Made by a program: the position numbers and the translations under genes
Source of the DNA: Candidatus Helarchaeota archaeon
Lineage (GTDB): Archaea; Asgardarchaeota; Lokiarchaeia; Helarchaeales; HEL-GB-A
NCBI GenBank assembly: GCA_016840125.1
Contig: JAEOSY010000342.1
Location: 1 to 20,353, forward strand
Direction: 5' to 3'
Length of the DNA stretch: 20,353 nt
Notes under the pieces: model-generated
The model's input: the letters and a program-made list of their open reading frames with translations, nothing else
What the model was told of the DNA's origin: nothing
Database searches by the model: none
Shown: piece after piece, positions 1-7,256 of the stretch
How positions within the stretch are numbered: position 1 is the first letter of the stretch
Layout: every line of letters begins with the position of its first letter

Positions 1-49
1 AATTCTCTATGAGAGCTAAAGAGTTTTTTCCTTTTTGTAAAAAAAAGAG

Positions 50-1879
50 TTAGATGAAGCGGGGAGGCCATGCCGTTAGCAGCCAAGAGATTATAATTGT
101 AATGGCGAGCGTGGATCCAAGCACATTTCGAGTTTTATGGAAGATAAATCCGCCAAGAAGACTTAGCCCAAAGTATAGGACGCCATATAAGACCATGAAG
201 AATAGCGGGATACTGATTGCAGGCAGATTCTCATTTAAAGTGATGGAAGCTGGCATGCCTATAACAAATTGATTAACGAAGAAGATGACAAACATCCCAA
301 GCCCTTGTAAAATTCCGACAATGATGGCAGATCCTAGGATTTCAGTAAACTTACCACGGTTTCGGAATTTAGTTTGAATGAACCCACGACCCCAGAGTTC
401 CATGACAAATACGTAGGGCAAGAAGGTGAGGAAGACTATGAAGAAGTTCCCAATATCCGCAGGGATTATCTTTAGCAGGAAGTCAGAAACTGCTAGGCTA
501 AGAATTGCAACAAAAAAGAGCCCTCCGAGGATCCCTATTATAGCAGAAGAGCCCATTCCATGTATACCAAGTCCGTAGTCAGCCAATGTAGTCCCAAATT
601 TCTTTTTTTCATACCAGAGGAGAAAGATCAGGACTGGAATTGTTAGCAGAGCAAAAAAAGTACAAATTACCCCAATGAGATCAGTGATCAATATAGGGAT
701 CCATGAGTGGAGCTCAGGAATATTAAATACAATTAGAGGAACTAAGGCGCTAATTCCTGAAATCAAAGCAAAATACATTGCAAATTGAAAAGTTTTATCT
801 GTGGAGGAAATGTTTTGTGTTTCTTTTGGTGTTTGCGCACCTTTTTTATTGAGCCATTTGTTCAGATATGATGTAAGCGCAAAGAACCCAAGTATCCCCC
901 CCAGATATGTAAGCATAATGCCAGAAATCATGAAGTATACTACATCTGTATTAACAGGTGCTCTTAGCCCTCCATAGAAAGTTAGATCCATCCACTTCAC
1001 AGTTTCATTTAAAGTTTCGGGCATAAAAGCTTCCATTATATGTTCCACATTTTCCTCAACTACTAAACGCCTGAGGCCACTTGAGTTGGTGTATAATTTT
1101 CCAGGTACTACCTCATCTGCGCGACCCGTATCATTCCAAATGGCCTTGGCTAAAATTTCTTGGTTTTCTCGAATGCTGAATCCCTCGTCCAAGTCCCCAT
1201 TGATCAGTAGCAAGTTAGAGGGGTAAGATTCATTCACATAGTTAATGGGTGATCGAATGGCGGCCTCAGCAGGGTCAGTAAAATCTATGCCGAAATTCAT
1301 GATGTCTTTTACTCTATTATAGACCGATGGCAAATCAAGCCCAAGAAACTTGGCAATAACATCCGAAGCATTAGCTCCCGTTGAGATGGGAATAGTAGCA
1401 TTGACACGGGGGTCGAGCGCGCCCACAATTGTTGCACACATAGCACCATGAGAGTGACCAATGATACCAACCTGAGTGTCATTGATCCCATAGGTCGTAC
1501 TTTTTGATAACATATATGTGATAGCTTCCTGAAAGTCTTGAATTTCATAAAGAGCGAGGGAACTTTCATTTCCAGATGTCTGATGCCCACGTGCGTTAAA
1601 GGAGAAACAAACATACCCATGCCTAGCTAGTTCAGAGCCGATTAAGTAAAAAAATTCTTTTGAAGCGGTAAACCCATGCATTAACACTATTAAAGGAGCT
1701 CTATCAGTCCCTTTATGTCCAAGTGGCTTAATTACAGTTCCTGTAAGTTTGGTGCCATCAAACGAGGTAAATTCTTCCTCAATCAATTCCACTCCTTGGA
1801 ATGTAGTTGTGTAAGAAATAAAAGGACCAGCAATTATAAAAATTATAGCGCCAATTAAGAATAATTTTCTTAGAACCAC
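50..1879 (-). CDS. Membrane-anchored alpha/beta hydrolase fused to a CPBP-like polytopic domain
   Basis: 609 aa, GTG start at 1879 with a GAGGG ribosome site 7 nt upstream. An N-terminal hydrophobic helix (about residues 5-24) is followed by an alpha/beta-hydrolase domain (about 35-300). The oxyanion-hole segment is LMHGF (66-70), the nucleophile elbow GHSHG puts the Ser at 143, the likely acid is D229 or D231, and the likely catalytic His is H280. The triad therefore looks complete, as in serine esterases/peptidases of the DUF1749/acyl-peptidase-like type, probably facing outside the cell. Residues about 312-605 hold roughly eight membrane helices. MELWGRGF (493-500) and the final helix pair (about 574-605) resemble the CPBP/CAAX-protease pattern, but the first Glu of EExxxR is Met and the usual later His is absent, so this half may be non-catalytic. 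The substrate is unknown. The hydrolase call is firm; the CPBP call is inference from pattern. Confidence 0.8.
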   Translation of the reverse strand: MVLRKLFLIGAIIFIIAGPFISYTTTFQGVELIEEEFTSFDGTKLTGTVIKPLGHKGTDRAPLIVLMHGFTASKEFFYLIGSELARHGYVCFSFNARGHQTSGNESSLALYEIQDFQEAITYMLSKSTTYGINDTQVGIIGHSHGAMCATIVGALDPRVNATIPISTGANASDVIAKFLGLDLPSVYNRVKDIMNFGIDFTDPAEAAIRSPINYVNESYPSNLLLINGDLDEGFSIRENQEILAKAIWNDTGRADEVVPGKLYTNSSGLRRLVVEENVEHIMEAFMPETLNETVKWMDLTFYGGLRAPVNTDVVYFMISGIMLTYLGGILGFFALTSYLNKWLNKKGAQTPKETQNISSTDKTFQFAMYFALISGISALVPLIVFNIPELHSWIPILITDLIGVICTFFALLTIPVLIFLLWYEKKKFGTTLADYGLGIHGMGSSAIIGILGGLFFVAILSLAVSDFLLKIIPADIGNFFIVFLTFLPYVFVMELWGRGFIQTKFRNRGKFTEILGSAIIVGILQGLGMFVIFFVNQFVIGMPASITLNENLPAISIPLFFMVLYGVLYFGLSLLGGFIFHKTRNVLGSTLAITIIISWLLTAWPPRFI

Positions 1880-1961
1880 AGAGTATCCCTCAAAGTCGCT
1901 TTGATTTTTCGTTCTCGCTAAATTCGTAGGTTACCTTAATGTAATAACAAATTGGATTCGC

Positions 1962-1998
1962 TTGTTAATAAATAATAGCTTAGAAAAAGTTTTATTTT
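1962..1998 (+). promoter_or_regulatory. Candidate promoter region of the fwd cluster
   Basis: The 150-base gap between the divergent hydrolase gene and fwdC holds two A/T boxes: TTAATAAATA near 1965-1974, and an A-rich stretch followed by TTTTATTTT near 1984-1998. Either could be a BRE/TATA pair for fwdC. A good ribosome site, GGAG at 2018-2021, lies 8 nt before the ATG at 2030. Which box is used cannot be decided by eye. Confidence 0.3.
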
Positions 1999-2029
1999 CC
2001 AGCTACTCCGTAAGTCTGGAGATTAGTAT

Positions 2030-2863
2030 ATGGCAGATATTACGTTAACCCCAAAGAAACTCCCCTCAGTCCCATTAGAAGTGGATATTTCACCTGATAG
2101 TATTGCTGGGAAGAGTATTGAAGACGTTAAGAAAATAATAATTCTTCATGGTAATCGTGAGGTCAAATTAGGGGACTTTTTTAATGTTGAAGGAAGTCCT
2201 GCAGATAGTGCGGCTGATATTAAAATTATAATCAACGGTAATGTTGACTCTGTGAAAAATATAGGTCAGAAGATGACAGCAGGCGAAATTTTAATAAAAG
2301 GAAATGCCGGGATGCACACCGGGGACGATATGAAAGGTGGAAAGATATTAGTCGAAGGAGATTGTGGAGATTTCTGTGCTTCAGAAATAAAGGGCGGGGA
2401 AATAGAAATTAAGGGGTCGGCTGGAAATTATCTTGCAGCTGCCAAACGAGGTACATGGAGAGGTAGTTCAAAAGGGAAAGTTATAGTTCATGGCAATTGT
2501 GGAGCAGAAACTGCTGCATGGATGCGAGGTAAAACCATTGTTCTTAATATAAAAGGTAACGCCAGAGCATATCTTGGTACTCATATGCATTTAGGGACTA
2601 TAATTGTGGATGGTGACGTTGATCCAAGAGTCGGTGCAGAAATGAGTGGGGGAAAAATAATCATTAATGGTAAACTTAAGGAACTCCTTCCCTCATTTAG
2701 TTATATTGGAGAGGTTAAAGAGATAGAATTAAGTGAAACCGAAAAAGTAACGGGAGACTACCTTAAATTTGAGGGAGATTTTGCGAATATCTCGCCGAAA
2801 GCTAAGAGAAAAGGTGAAATTTACTTAGCCAAAGGGAACAATCAAGATTTAATCCCTAAATAA
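2030..2863 (+). CDS. fwdC: Formylmethanofuran dehydrogenase subunit C
   Basis: 277 aa, ATG start with GGAG 8 nt upstream. FwdC is the beta-helix subunit of the tungsten/molybdenum formylmethanofuran dehydrogenase, which interconverts CO2 plus methanofuran and formylmethanofuran in the cytoplasm. It packs against the catalytic B/D subunits and the amidohydrolase FwdA. The sequence shows the family's Gly-rich repeats, for example the units around MTAGEILIKGNAG, MKGGKILVEGDCG, IKGGEIEIKGSAG and MSGGKIIINGKL, i.e. G-x-I-x-(V/I)-x-G spaced about 19-20 residues apart (residues about 60-215). Length is normal for FwdC. GltB C-terminal domains share this fold, but the size and the fwdD/fwdB neighbours decide the call. 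A 53-base T-rich gap separates it from the next gene, so it could end a short transcript of its own. fwdA is not adjacent and not in the window. Confidence 0.93.
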   Translation: MADITLTPKKLPSVPLEVDISPDSIAGKSIEDVKKIIILHGNREVKLGDFFNVEGSPADSAADIKIIINGNVDSVKNIGQKMTAGEILIKGNAGMHTGDDMKGGKILVEGDCGDFCASEIKGGEIEIKGSAGNYLAAAKRGTWRGSSKGKVIVHGNCGAETAAWMRGKTIVLNIKGNARAYLGTHMHLGTIIVDGDVDPRVGAEMSGGKIIINGKLKELLPSFSYIGEVKEIELSETEKVTGDYLKFEGDFANISPKAKRKGEIYLAKGNNQDLIPK

Positions 2864-2916
2864 TCATTTCTTTCCATTATTTTTATAATCCTTTCCTTCT
2901 ATACTTAAATTGGAAA

Positions 2917-3138
2917 ATGGAGTATTATTACCCTTATCTTACGAACAAGAAAGAATGCCGAGGCTGCGAAGATTGTGTGCGCGCTTGCAAGGCGGAGGCA
3001 ATTTCCTTCGATGACAGTAGAGAGTGGTATGTCGATAAAGAAAAATGTAGTAAATATCAGGCAAAAATAGAAGATATTTGTATGAATTGTATTCAATATT
3101 GTAGAAAAAATGTGATTAAATTAAAAGAAGGAAAATAA
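2917..3138 (+). CDS. Small 2x[4Fe-4S] ferredoxin of the Fwd complex
   Basis: 73 aa. Two sets of four Cys are visible. The first is canonical, C14-x2-C17-x2-C20-x3-C24. The second is stretched at its first gap, C44-x10-C55-x2-C58-x3-C62. The protein is probably the electron-transfer subunit that carries electrons to or from FwdB, equivalent in position to FwdG. It lies one base upstream of fwdD. The same stretched second motif occurs in the Fe-S protein at 3545-4015, which suggests the two came from one ancestor or dock in the same way. The ribosome site before the ATG is weak (GGA). Assignment to FwdG rather than another ferredoxin is inferred from context. Confidence 0.85.
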   Translation: MEYYYPYLTNKKECRGCEDCVRACKAEAISFDDSREWYVDKEKCSKYQAKIEDICMNCIQYCRKNVIKLKEGK

Positions 3139-3139
3139 T

Positions 3140-3544
3140 ATGGAATTTTATAAATCGTTAGTTCCACAAATCGAAATTCTTGTTACGAGAGCCAGGACTA
3201 TTAATTTAGAGAAGACGGCGCGCTATGGAAAACTATCACAAGAATATTTTGAAAACTCCGCAATTTGTCTGATCCATCCAAATGACATGAAACGACTGGG
3301 AATAAAAGAGGGGAATATCAAAATTACTACAGAAAGTGGTTCAGTGGTAGTCAAAGCCTTAAACAATGAATTTGAAACGAGTGAAGGTATAATCGTCATT
3401 CCAAATGGTCCATGGGCTAATAAAGTGGTAGGTGAAAAAGATTTTGAGCAAAATCAAATATGGTTTAAGGCAAATATCGAATCTACTGATGAAGTAGTCC
3501 CAACTCTTGATAAAATCCTTAAAGAATTAGTGGAGGGCGGTTAA
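3140..3544 (+). CDS. fwdD: Formylmethanofuran dehydrogenase subunit D (molybdopterin-dinucleotide-binding)
   Basis: 134 aa, ATG start with AGGA about 7 nt upstream; the start follows the ferredoxin stop after one base. FwdD supplies the C-terminal cofactor-binding beta-barrel that in other molybdopterin oxidoreductases is part of the large subunit. Here it pairs with the separate FwdB. The sequence shows the domain's conserved course: a start of the form IEILVTRARTI, then NSAICLIHPNDMKRLGI for the binding loop, a turn GNIKITTESGSVVV, and NGPWAN near residues 89-94, typical of FmdD/FwdD. Length is normal for the subunit. Its stop is followed at once by the TTG of the next gene, so translation is probably coupled. 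Confidence 0.92.
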   Translation: MEFYKSLVPQIEILVTRARTINLEKTARYGKLSQEYFENSAICLIHPNDMKRLGIKEGNIKITTESGSVVVKALNNEFETSEGIIVIPNGPWANKVVGEKDFEQNQIWFKANIESTDEVVPTLDKILKELVEGG

Positions 3545-4015
3545 TTGGGAAAGTTAACAGCGTTTAAAATATATAATTTACTCCCAAAAACTAATTGCAA
3601 GGAATGTGGGGAATCTAGTTGTATGGCCTTCGCCGTTAAACTCTTGAATAAAGAAAGAGAGATTGGAGAGTGCCCCCCTCTCAAAGAAGATAAGTATAAA
3701 TCAAATTATGAGCCGCTAAAAGAGTTACTTGCACCTACTGCGGGAGCTCTTGAAACGGGAATTACACTTGATACAAACCTCTGCACCGGTTGTGGGAATT
3801 GCGTGGTCGCCTGTCCGCCGAATGCGCGAGTCTGTGCAGATTGTAAAGCAGGAGCAGGTCCTGATCCTGACAATGAACTAGTTCTCTTCCGTGTGGTTGA
3901 TAGTAAAGCGGAAATCCGAAATTTAAAAATATGTCGACGATATGAACCGCCTATCACGAATTGTAGAATATGCGAAATGTATTGTCCAACGCGGGCCATA
4001 GAAATTCTAAGGTGA
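3545..4015 (+). CDS. Fe-S domain (PF04060-like) fused to a 2x[4Fe-4S] ferredoxin, Fwd-associated
   Basis: 156 aa, TTG start directly after the fwdD stop; the GGAGGG just before the stop serves as ribosome site. The N-terminal part (residues about 8-50) has the pattern seen in the CdhE/AcsC and RnfB Fe-S domain: C18-x2-C21-x4-C26-x16-C43-P. The rest is ferredoxin-like: C80-x2-C83-x2-C86-x3-C90-P, an extra C97-x2-C100 pair, then C130-x9-C140-x2-C143-x3-C147-P with the stretched first gap also seen at 2917-3138. It therefore could carry three clusters and probably acts as an electron conduit to FwdB, in the place where methanogens have FwdF/FwdG polyferredoxins. The domain combination is read directly from the Cys pattern; the link to the Fwd complex is inferred from tight operon packing between fwdD and fwdB. 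Confidence 0.8.
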   Translation: MGKLTAFKIYNLLPKTNCKECGESSCMAFAVKLLNKEREIGECPPLKEDKYKSNYEPLKELLAPTAGALETGITLDTNLCTGCGNCVVACPPNARVCADCKAGAGPDPDNELVLFRVVDSKAEIRNLKICRRYEPPITNCRICEMYCPTRAIEILR

Positions 4016-4019
4016 AAGG

Positions 4020-5297
4020 ATGTCGAAAACAAAATTTAATATAGTTTGTTCTGGATGCTCGTTACTCTGTGATGATATCGTTGTTGAACTCGAAGACGGA
4101 AGAATTTTAACGACACACCATGTTTGTTCGCGAGGCTATGGTCGGTTCTATCAAGTAGATTTCCAATATCGATTACATAGACCATTACTCAAAAAGAACG
4201 GCAAACAACAAGAACTTTCATATGAAGAAGCTATAAAAATTGCTATAGAAATGCTTAGAAATTCAAAAAATCCGTTTTTTTATGGCTGGGCCTCCGCTAC
4301 CTCTGAAACTCAACAGAAAGGGATCGAATTGGCTCAGAAATTCAATGGACGTATTGATTGCGCATCAAGCTGTACAGTTGGAACGGGTATTCAACCCTTA
4401 ATTGAAAATAATATTGAGATTCCGAAACTCCCCTATATCAAGGATTCCGCAGATGTGCTTGTTTTTCTGGGGAGTAACCCTACTGCATCACATATTCGGT
4501 TATTAAGCAAGTATGCGCTGTTAGCTCGAGGCGCGAATACGGATCGGGGGATTGAAGATCGAACTGTAATTACTATTGACATCCGCAAAACGGATATGTC
4601 CAAGTTTTCAGAAGAATTTTTACAAATAACACCAGGCAAGGGGCGAGATCTGATCGAGGCATTTACTCAGATCATAGAAGGAAGGAGTATTTCAGCCGAA
4701 ACAGTCGCAAATATATCCCGGAAAGACCTCTATGAAGTGGCGAATATAATGAAAGACGCCAGATATGGTGTGATATTCTTTGGGGGCGGGTATTTAAAAA
4801 CAAAAGAGAACATGACAGTTCTAGTAAAGCTGATAAATGCGCTGAAACAGAAAGGGGCTAACTTTGGTGCCATTCCCTTGGATGGGGGATATAACGCGTT
4901 AGGTTTTTGTAAGAATTTAAAAGACCAAGCTTGTACCGAATTAAATGCAGATTTTAAAAACAAAAACCATGCACCAGAAGGTAATCTTTTATTGAAAACT
5001 ATAAAAACCGGGGACATTGACCTCTTGGTTGTGCTCGGTTCTGATCCTATCTCAAATTACCCATTTCATTTAAGTAAACAACTCGCGAAAGTTCCTTTAA
5101 TTAGCATTGATTTTCAACAAACACCAACAACAAAATTATCAAAAATTGTCTTACCAACAACTATTCCAGGGGTTGAGAGCGCAGGGACAGCCTATAGGTT
5201 AGATCTCGAACCAGTTACATTAAAAAAGTTCATGGATCCACCTACAGGAGTGCATTCGGACGAAAAAATCATAGAAGATTTAATATTAGGAAGTTAA
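4020..5297 (+). CDS. fwdB: Formylmethanofuran dehydrogenase subunit B (catalytic)
   Basis: 425 aa. Catalytic tungsto-/molybdopterin subunit that reduces CO2 to formate or oxidises formate for the partner FwdA. The N-terminal [4Fe-4S] ligands are C10, C13, C17 and C36 (CSGCSLLCDD ... HHVCSRG). Cofactor-binding landmarks follow family order: GSNPTASHIRLLSKY (about 152-166), EDRTVITIDIRKTD, GSDPISNYP and IPGVESAGTAYR near the C terminus. The expected metal ligand Cys is C118 in CASSCTVGTG; C114 is a second nearby Cys. In methanogen FwdB the ligand Cys is, as I remember, followed by His-Gly-Pro, with the His conserved as in formate dehydrogenases; here it is followed by Thr-Val-Gly. This may change the active site. 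The gene starts four bases after the preceding stop and closes the cluster. The family call is secure; the effect of the substitution is not. Confidence 0.93.
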   Translation: MSKTKFNIVCSGCSLLCDDIVVELEDGRILTTHHVCSRGYGRFYQVDFQYRLHRPLLKKNGKQQELSYEEAIKIAIEMLRNSKNPFFYGWASATSETQQKGIELAQKFNGRIDCASSCTVGTGIQPLIENNIEIPKLPYIKDSADVLVFLGSNPTASHIRLLSKYALLARGANTDRGIEDRTVITIDIRKTDMSKFSEEFLQITPGKGRDLIEAFTQIIEGRSISAETVANISRKDLYEVANIMKDARYGVIFFGGGYLKTKENMTVLVKLINALKQKGANFGAIPLDGGYNALGFCKNLKDQACTELNADFKNKNHAPEGNLLLKTIKTGDIDLLVVLGSDPISNYPFHLSKQLAKVPLISIDFQQTPTTKLSKIVLPTTIPGVESAGTAYRLDLEPVTLKKFMDPPTGVHSDEKIIEDLILGS

Positions 5298-5307
5298 TCG
5301 AAAGAAA

Positions 5308-5406
5308 TCAATTGATTTGGCTTTTCAAGGCTTCATCAATAACCTTGGCTTTTTCACGAACGTCTATTTTCATGTATTTTAGAGTGCATAATTTTGGACC
5401 GGTCAT
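5308..5406 (-). CDS. Possible 32-aa small protein
   Basis: A short reading frame opposite to fwdB, in the 190-base gap before the DUF3795 gene. It starts ATG at 5406 with GAAGGTG ending 7 nt upstream and stops TGA at 5308-5310. The product is MTGPKLCTLKYMKI followed by a charged helix-like tail. Nothing identifies a function. The ribosome site is the only positive evidence; it could be chance. Confidence 0.3.
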   Translation of the reverse strand: MTGPKLCTLKYMKIDVREKAKVIDEALKSQIN

Positions 5407-5487
5407 TTTTTTACACCTTCAGGAACTCCTTTTGATAAATTATAGCTTTCATAAACTACTTTAATTTGGAGTCCTATTATTTATGCA

Positions 5488-6204
5488 ATGACTTCTGACA
5501 AGGATAACGTAACCCCAGTGGAAAAAACGCTCTTAGCAAAGTGTGGGGTGTTTTGCGGAGCATGCGATGCCTATTTAGGGGAGGCAAAAGCTTATGCTAA
5601 GGAGTTGTCTGATAGCCAAGCGCTTGCTATGGATGATAAAAGAAGCAAAAAGGCTGCAGAGAAGTTATTGGAAATTTTAGAGCAATTTAATTATGATGAT
5701 TTAATTTGTTTTGTTGATTTTGGGATTAAAATCAAGCAGTATGATGAATTCAAGCGATTTTTAAGGGTGATTGCGGAAGGTAAAATCACACTTGATGGGG
5801 ATTTTGATATTAAAGCCTTCCAAAGGGTTCTTCGCAAATTTGTTGGAGCACCTAAATGCACGGGTTGTGGAATAGCTGGGTCAGCTAGAATGTGTCCGAT
5901 TGTCCTCTGCTGCCAGGAAAAAGGCTTTCTAACTTGCGCAGAGTGCCCAGACATTCAAAATCAAGGTATTTGTAAAACGATTAATGAGAAAATTATCATT
6001 CCATCTTTAATTACGGACAACAAAAAGTTTTTCCAATTAATGACAACGCGGTACTCCCATTGGAATGTTGAAAACCTTAAGAAGATTATTCGGAAGGGAT
6101 ATAAGCAGTATATCAAAGAAATGAAGGAGAAATGCGCTCAAGGTTTTACTATAGGACAGGTCGTTTCTAAGGAGTGCATTTTTCGGGACCTACTCGGCTT
6201 CTAA
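5488..6204 (+). CDS. DUF3795-type cysteine-rich protein
   Basis: 238 aa. The N terminus has AKCGVFCGACDAY (C19, C23, C26), the signature opening of DUF3795 proteins. A second Cys-rich block lies at about 120-162: C124-x2-C127, C136, C141/C142, C150-x2-C153, C162, including the family-like GFLTCAECPD. The two blocks probably bind zinc or an Fe-S cluster together. Between them is a charged helical insert (about 45-115), longer than in short DUF3795 members. No signal peptide or membrane helix is seen, so it is cytoplasmic. The family has no settled function but is common in anaerobes. It sits alone between fwdB and mch, with about 190 and 45 bases of spacing, so a link to C1 metabolism is only positional. 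Confidence 0.75.
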   Translation: MTSDKDNVTPVEKTLLAKCGVFCGACDAYLGEAKAYAKELSDSQALAMDDKRSKKAAEKLLEILEQFNYDDLICFVDFGIKIKQYDEFKRFLRVIAEGKITLDGDFDIKAFQRVLRKFVGAPKCTGCGIAGSARMCPIVLCCQEKGFLTCAECPDIQNQGICKTINEKIIIPSLITDNKKFFQLMTTRYSHWNVENLKKIIRKGYKQYIKEMKEKCAQGFTIGQVVSKECIFRDLLGF

Positions 6205-6249
6205 CCTCCTTTTTCAGGAAAGCCTCTCGAAGCTAGATTTTTAAGATCA

Positions 6250-7227
6250 ATGGATGAATATACGTTCATGATTAGTGTCAATAAAGAAGCCTTGAAAGTA
6301 GTTAAGGATATTATGGACAATAGCGAGCGCTTACAAGTCAAAGTTATCAAACTTGGTCAGGGATCAACTGTCATAGACATGGGGGTGAATGTACCCGGCG
6401 GGTATGAAGCAGGCTTAAAGATGGGAGAAGTGTGCCTTGGAGGATTGGCGACAATTGCATGGGATTCAGTTAATATTGGGGAGTATTTACTTCCTGCGCT
6501 TACGGTTACGACAGATCATCCTGCGATTGCATGTATGGCATCTCAATTTGCAGGTTGGCGAATAAATCGGAAAGATGAGGGTTTTTTTGCTATGACTAGC
6601 GGGCCTTGCAGAGCAAAAGCCTTGAAAGAAAAGGATCTCTTTGCTGAATTGGAATATAAAGATGAAGCAGATCTCTCAATAGGAGTTTTAGAAACAGGTC
6701 AAATACCAAACGAGAACGTCATGAATTGGTTTGCCGAAAAATGCGGAGTAAGTCCTGATAAAGCGTACGCCCTCGTAGCCCCAACTAAGAGTATGGCAGG
6801 TGGGGTACAAATTGCGGCTAGGATAGTAGAAACTGGAATTCATAAGTTGCACGAGCTTCATTTTGATCCGAAGAAAGTCGTATTTGGCTATGGAACAACT
6901 CCAATTGCGCCAATTGCGAAATCAGATTTGAAAGCAATGGGAATGACAAATGATGCAATCATTGCAACAGGCTCTGTCACACTGAATGTAAAAGCGGTTG
7001 AGGACGATAATCTTGCAGAATTAATTCAGAAAGTCCCATCGAGCACTTCAAAACAGTATGGAAAACCATTCTTCCAGACCTTCAAAGAAGCCGGAAAGGA
7101 CTTTTATAATATTGATCCTCTCCTCTTCGCACCTGCGGTAATGATTCTGAACGATATTCCTACTGGAAAAACGTATCAAGCAGGTAAAATGGACTTCGAT
7201 CTTTTGAAAAGTTCATTTAATCTTTAA
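6250..7227 (+). CDS. mch: Methenyltetrahydromethanopterin cyclohydrolase
   Basis: 325 aa. Catalyses reversible hydrolysis of 5,10-methenyl-H4MPT to 5-formyl-H4MPT in the cytoplasm, between the formyltransferase and the methylene-H4MPT dehydrogenase steps. The sequence follows the family throughout: SVNKEALKVVKDIMDNSE at the start, STVIDMGVNVPGG, GEVCLGGLA, TTDHPAIACMASQFAGW, MTSGPCRA, LETGQIPNENV, LVAPTKSMAGGVQIAAR, FGYGTTPIAPIA and the final NDIPTGKTYQAG. Length is typical. The ATG at 6250 has no clear ribosome site. The ATG at 6268, which gives MISVNKEAL and matches where most family members begin, is an equally good start, with a weak GGATGA 10 nt upstream. A run of eight T follows the stop. 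Confidence 0.96.
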   Translation: MDEYTFMISVNKEALKVVKDIMDNSERLQVKVIKLGQGSTVIDMGVNVPGGYEAGLKMGEVCLGGLATIAWDSVNIGEYLLPALTVTTDHPAIACMASQFAGWRINRKDEGFFAMTSGPCRAKALKEKDLFAELEYKDEADLSIGVLETGQIPNENVMNWFAEKCGVSPDKAYALVAPTKSMAGGVQIAARIVETGIHKLHELHFDPKKVVFGYGTTPIAPIAKSDLKAMGMTNDAIIATGSVTLNVKAVEDDNLAELIQKVPSSTSKQYGKPFFQTFKEAGKDFYNIDPLLFAPAVMILNDIPTGKTYQAGKMDFDLLKSSFNL

Positions 7228-7235
7228 TTTTTTTT
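7228..7235 (+). terminator. Oligo-T terminator after mch
   Basis: Eight consecutive T directly follow the mch stop codon, with more T-rich sequence after. Archaeal RNA polymerase commonly stops at such runs. The next gene starts only 22 bases later with its own ribosome site, so termination may be partial. Confidence 0.4.
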
Positions 7236-7256
7236 ATTAGAAAAAAGGAAATTTAA

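Noticed and set aside
1..49. Short inverted repeat CTCTATGAGAG as a structured RNA
   Set aside because: Only a few base pairs at the window edge, T-rich, most likely the 3' end of the hydrolase transcript.
54..272. 72-codon plus-strand open frame at the left edge
   Set aside because: It lies wholly inside the hydrolase gene on the other strand, with no ribosome site or family features.
2030..2863. Glutamate synthase C-terminal (GltB3/GXGXG) protein instead of FwdC
   Set aside because: Same fold, but fwdD and fwdB follow directly and the length fits FwdC.
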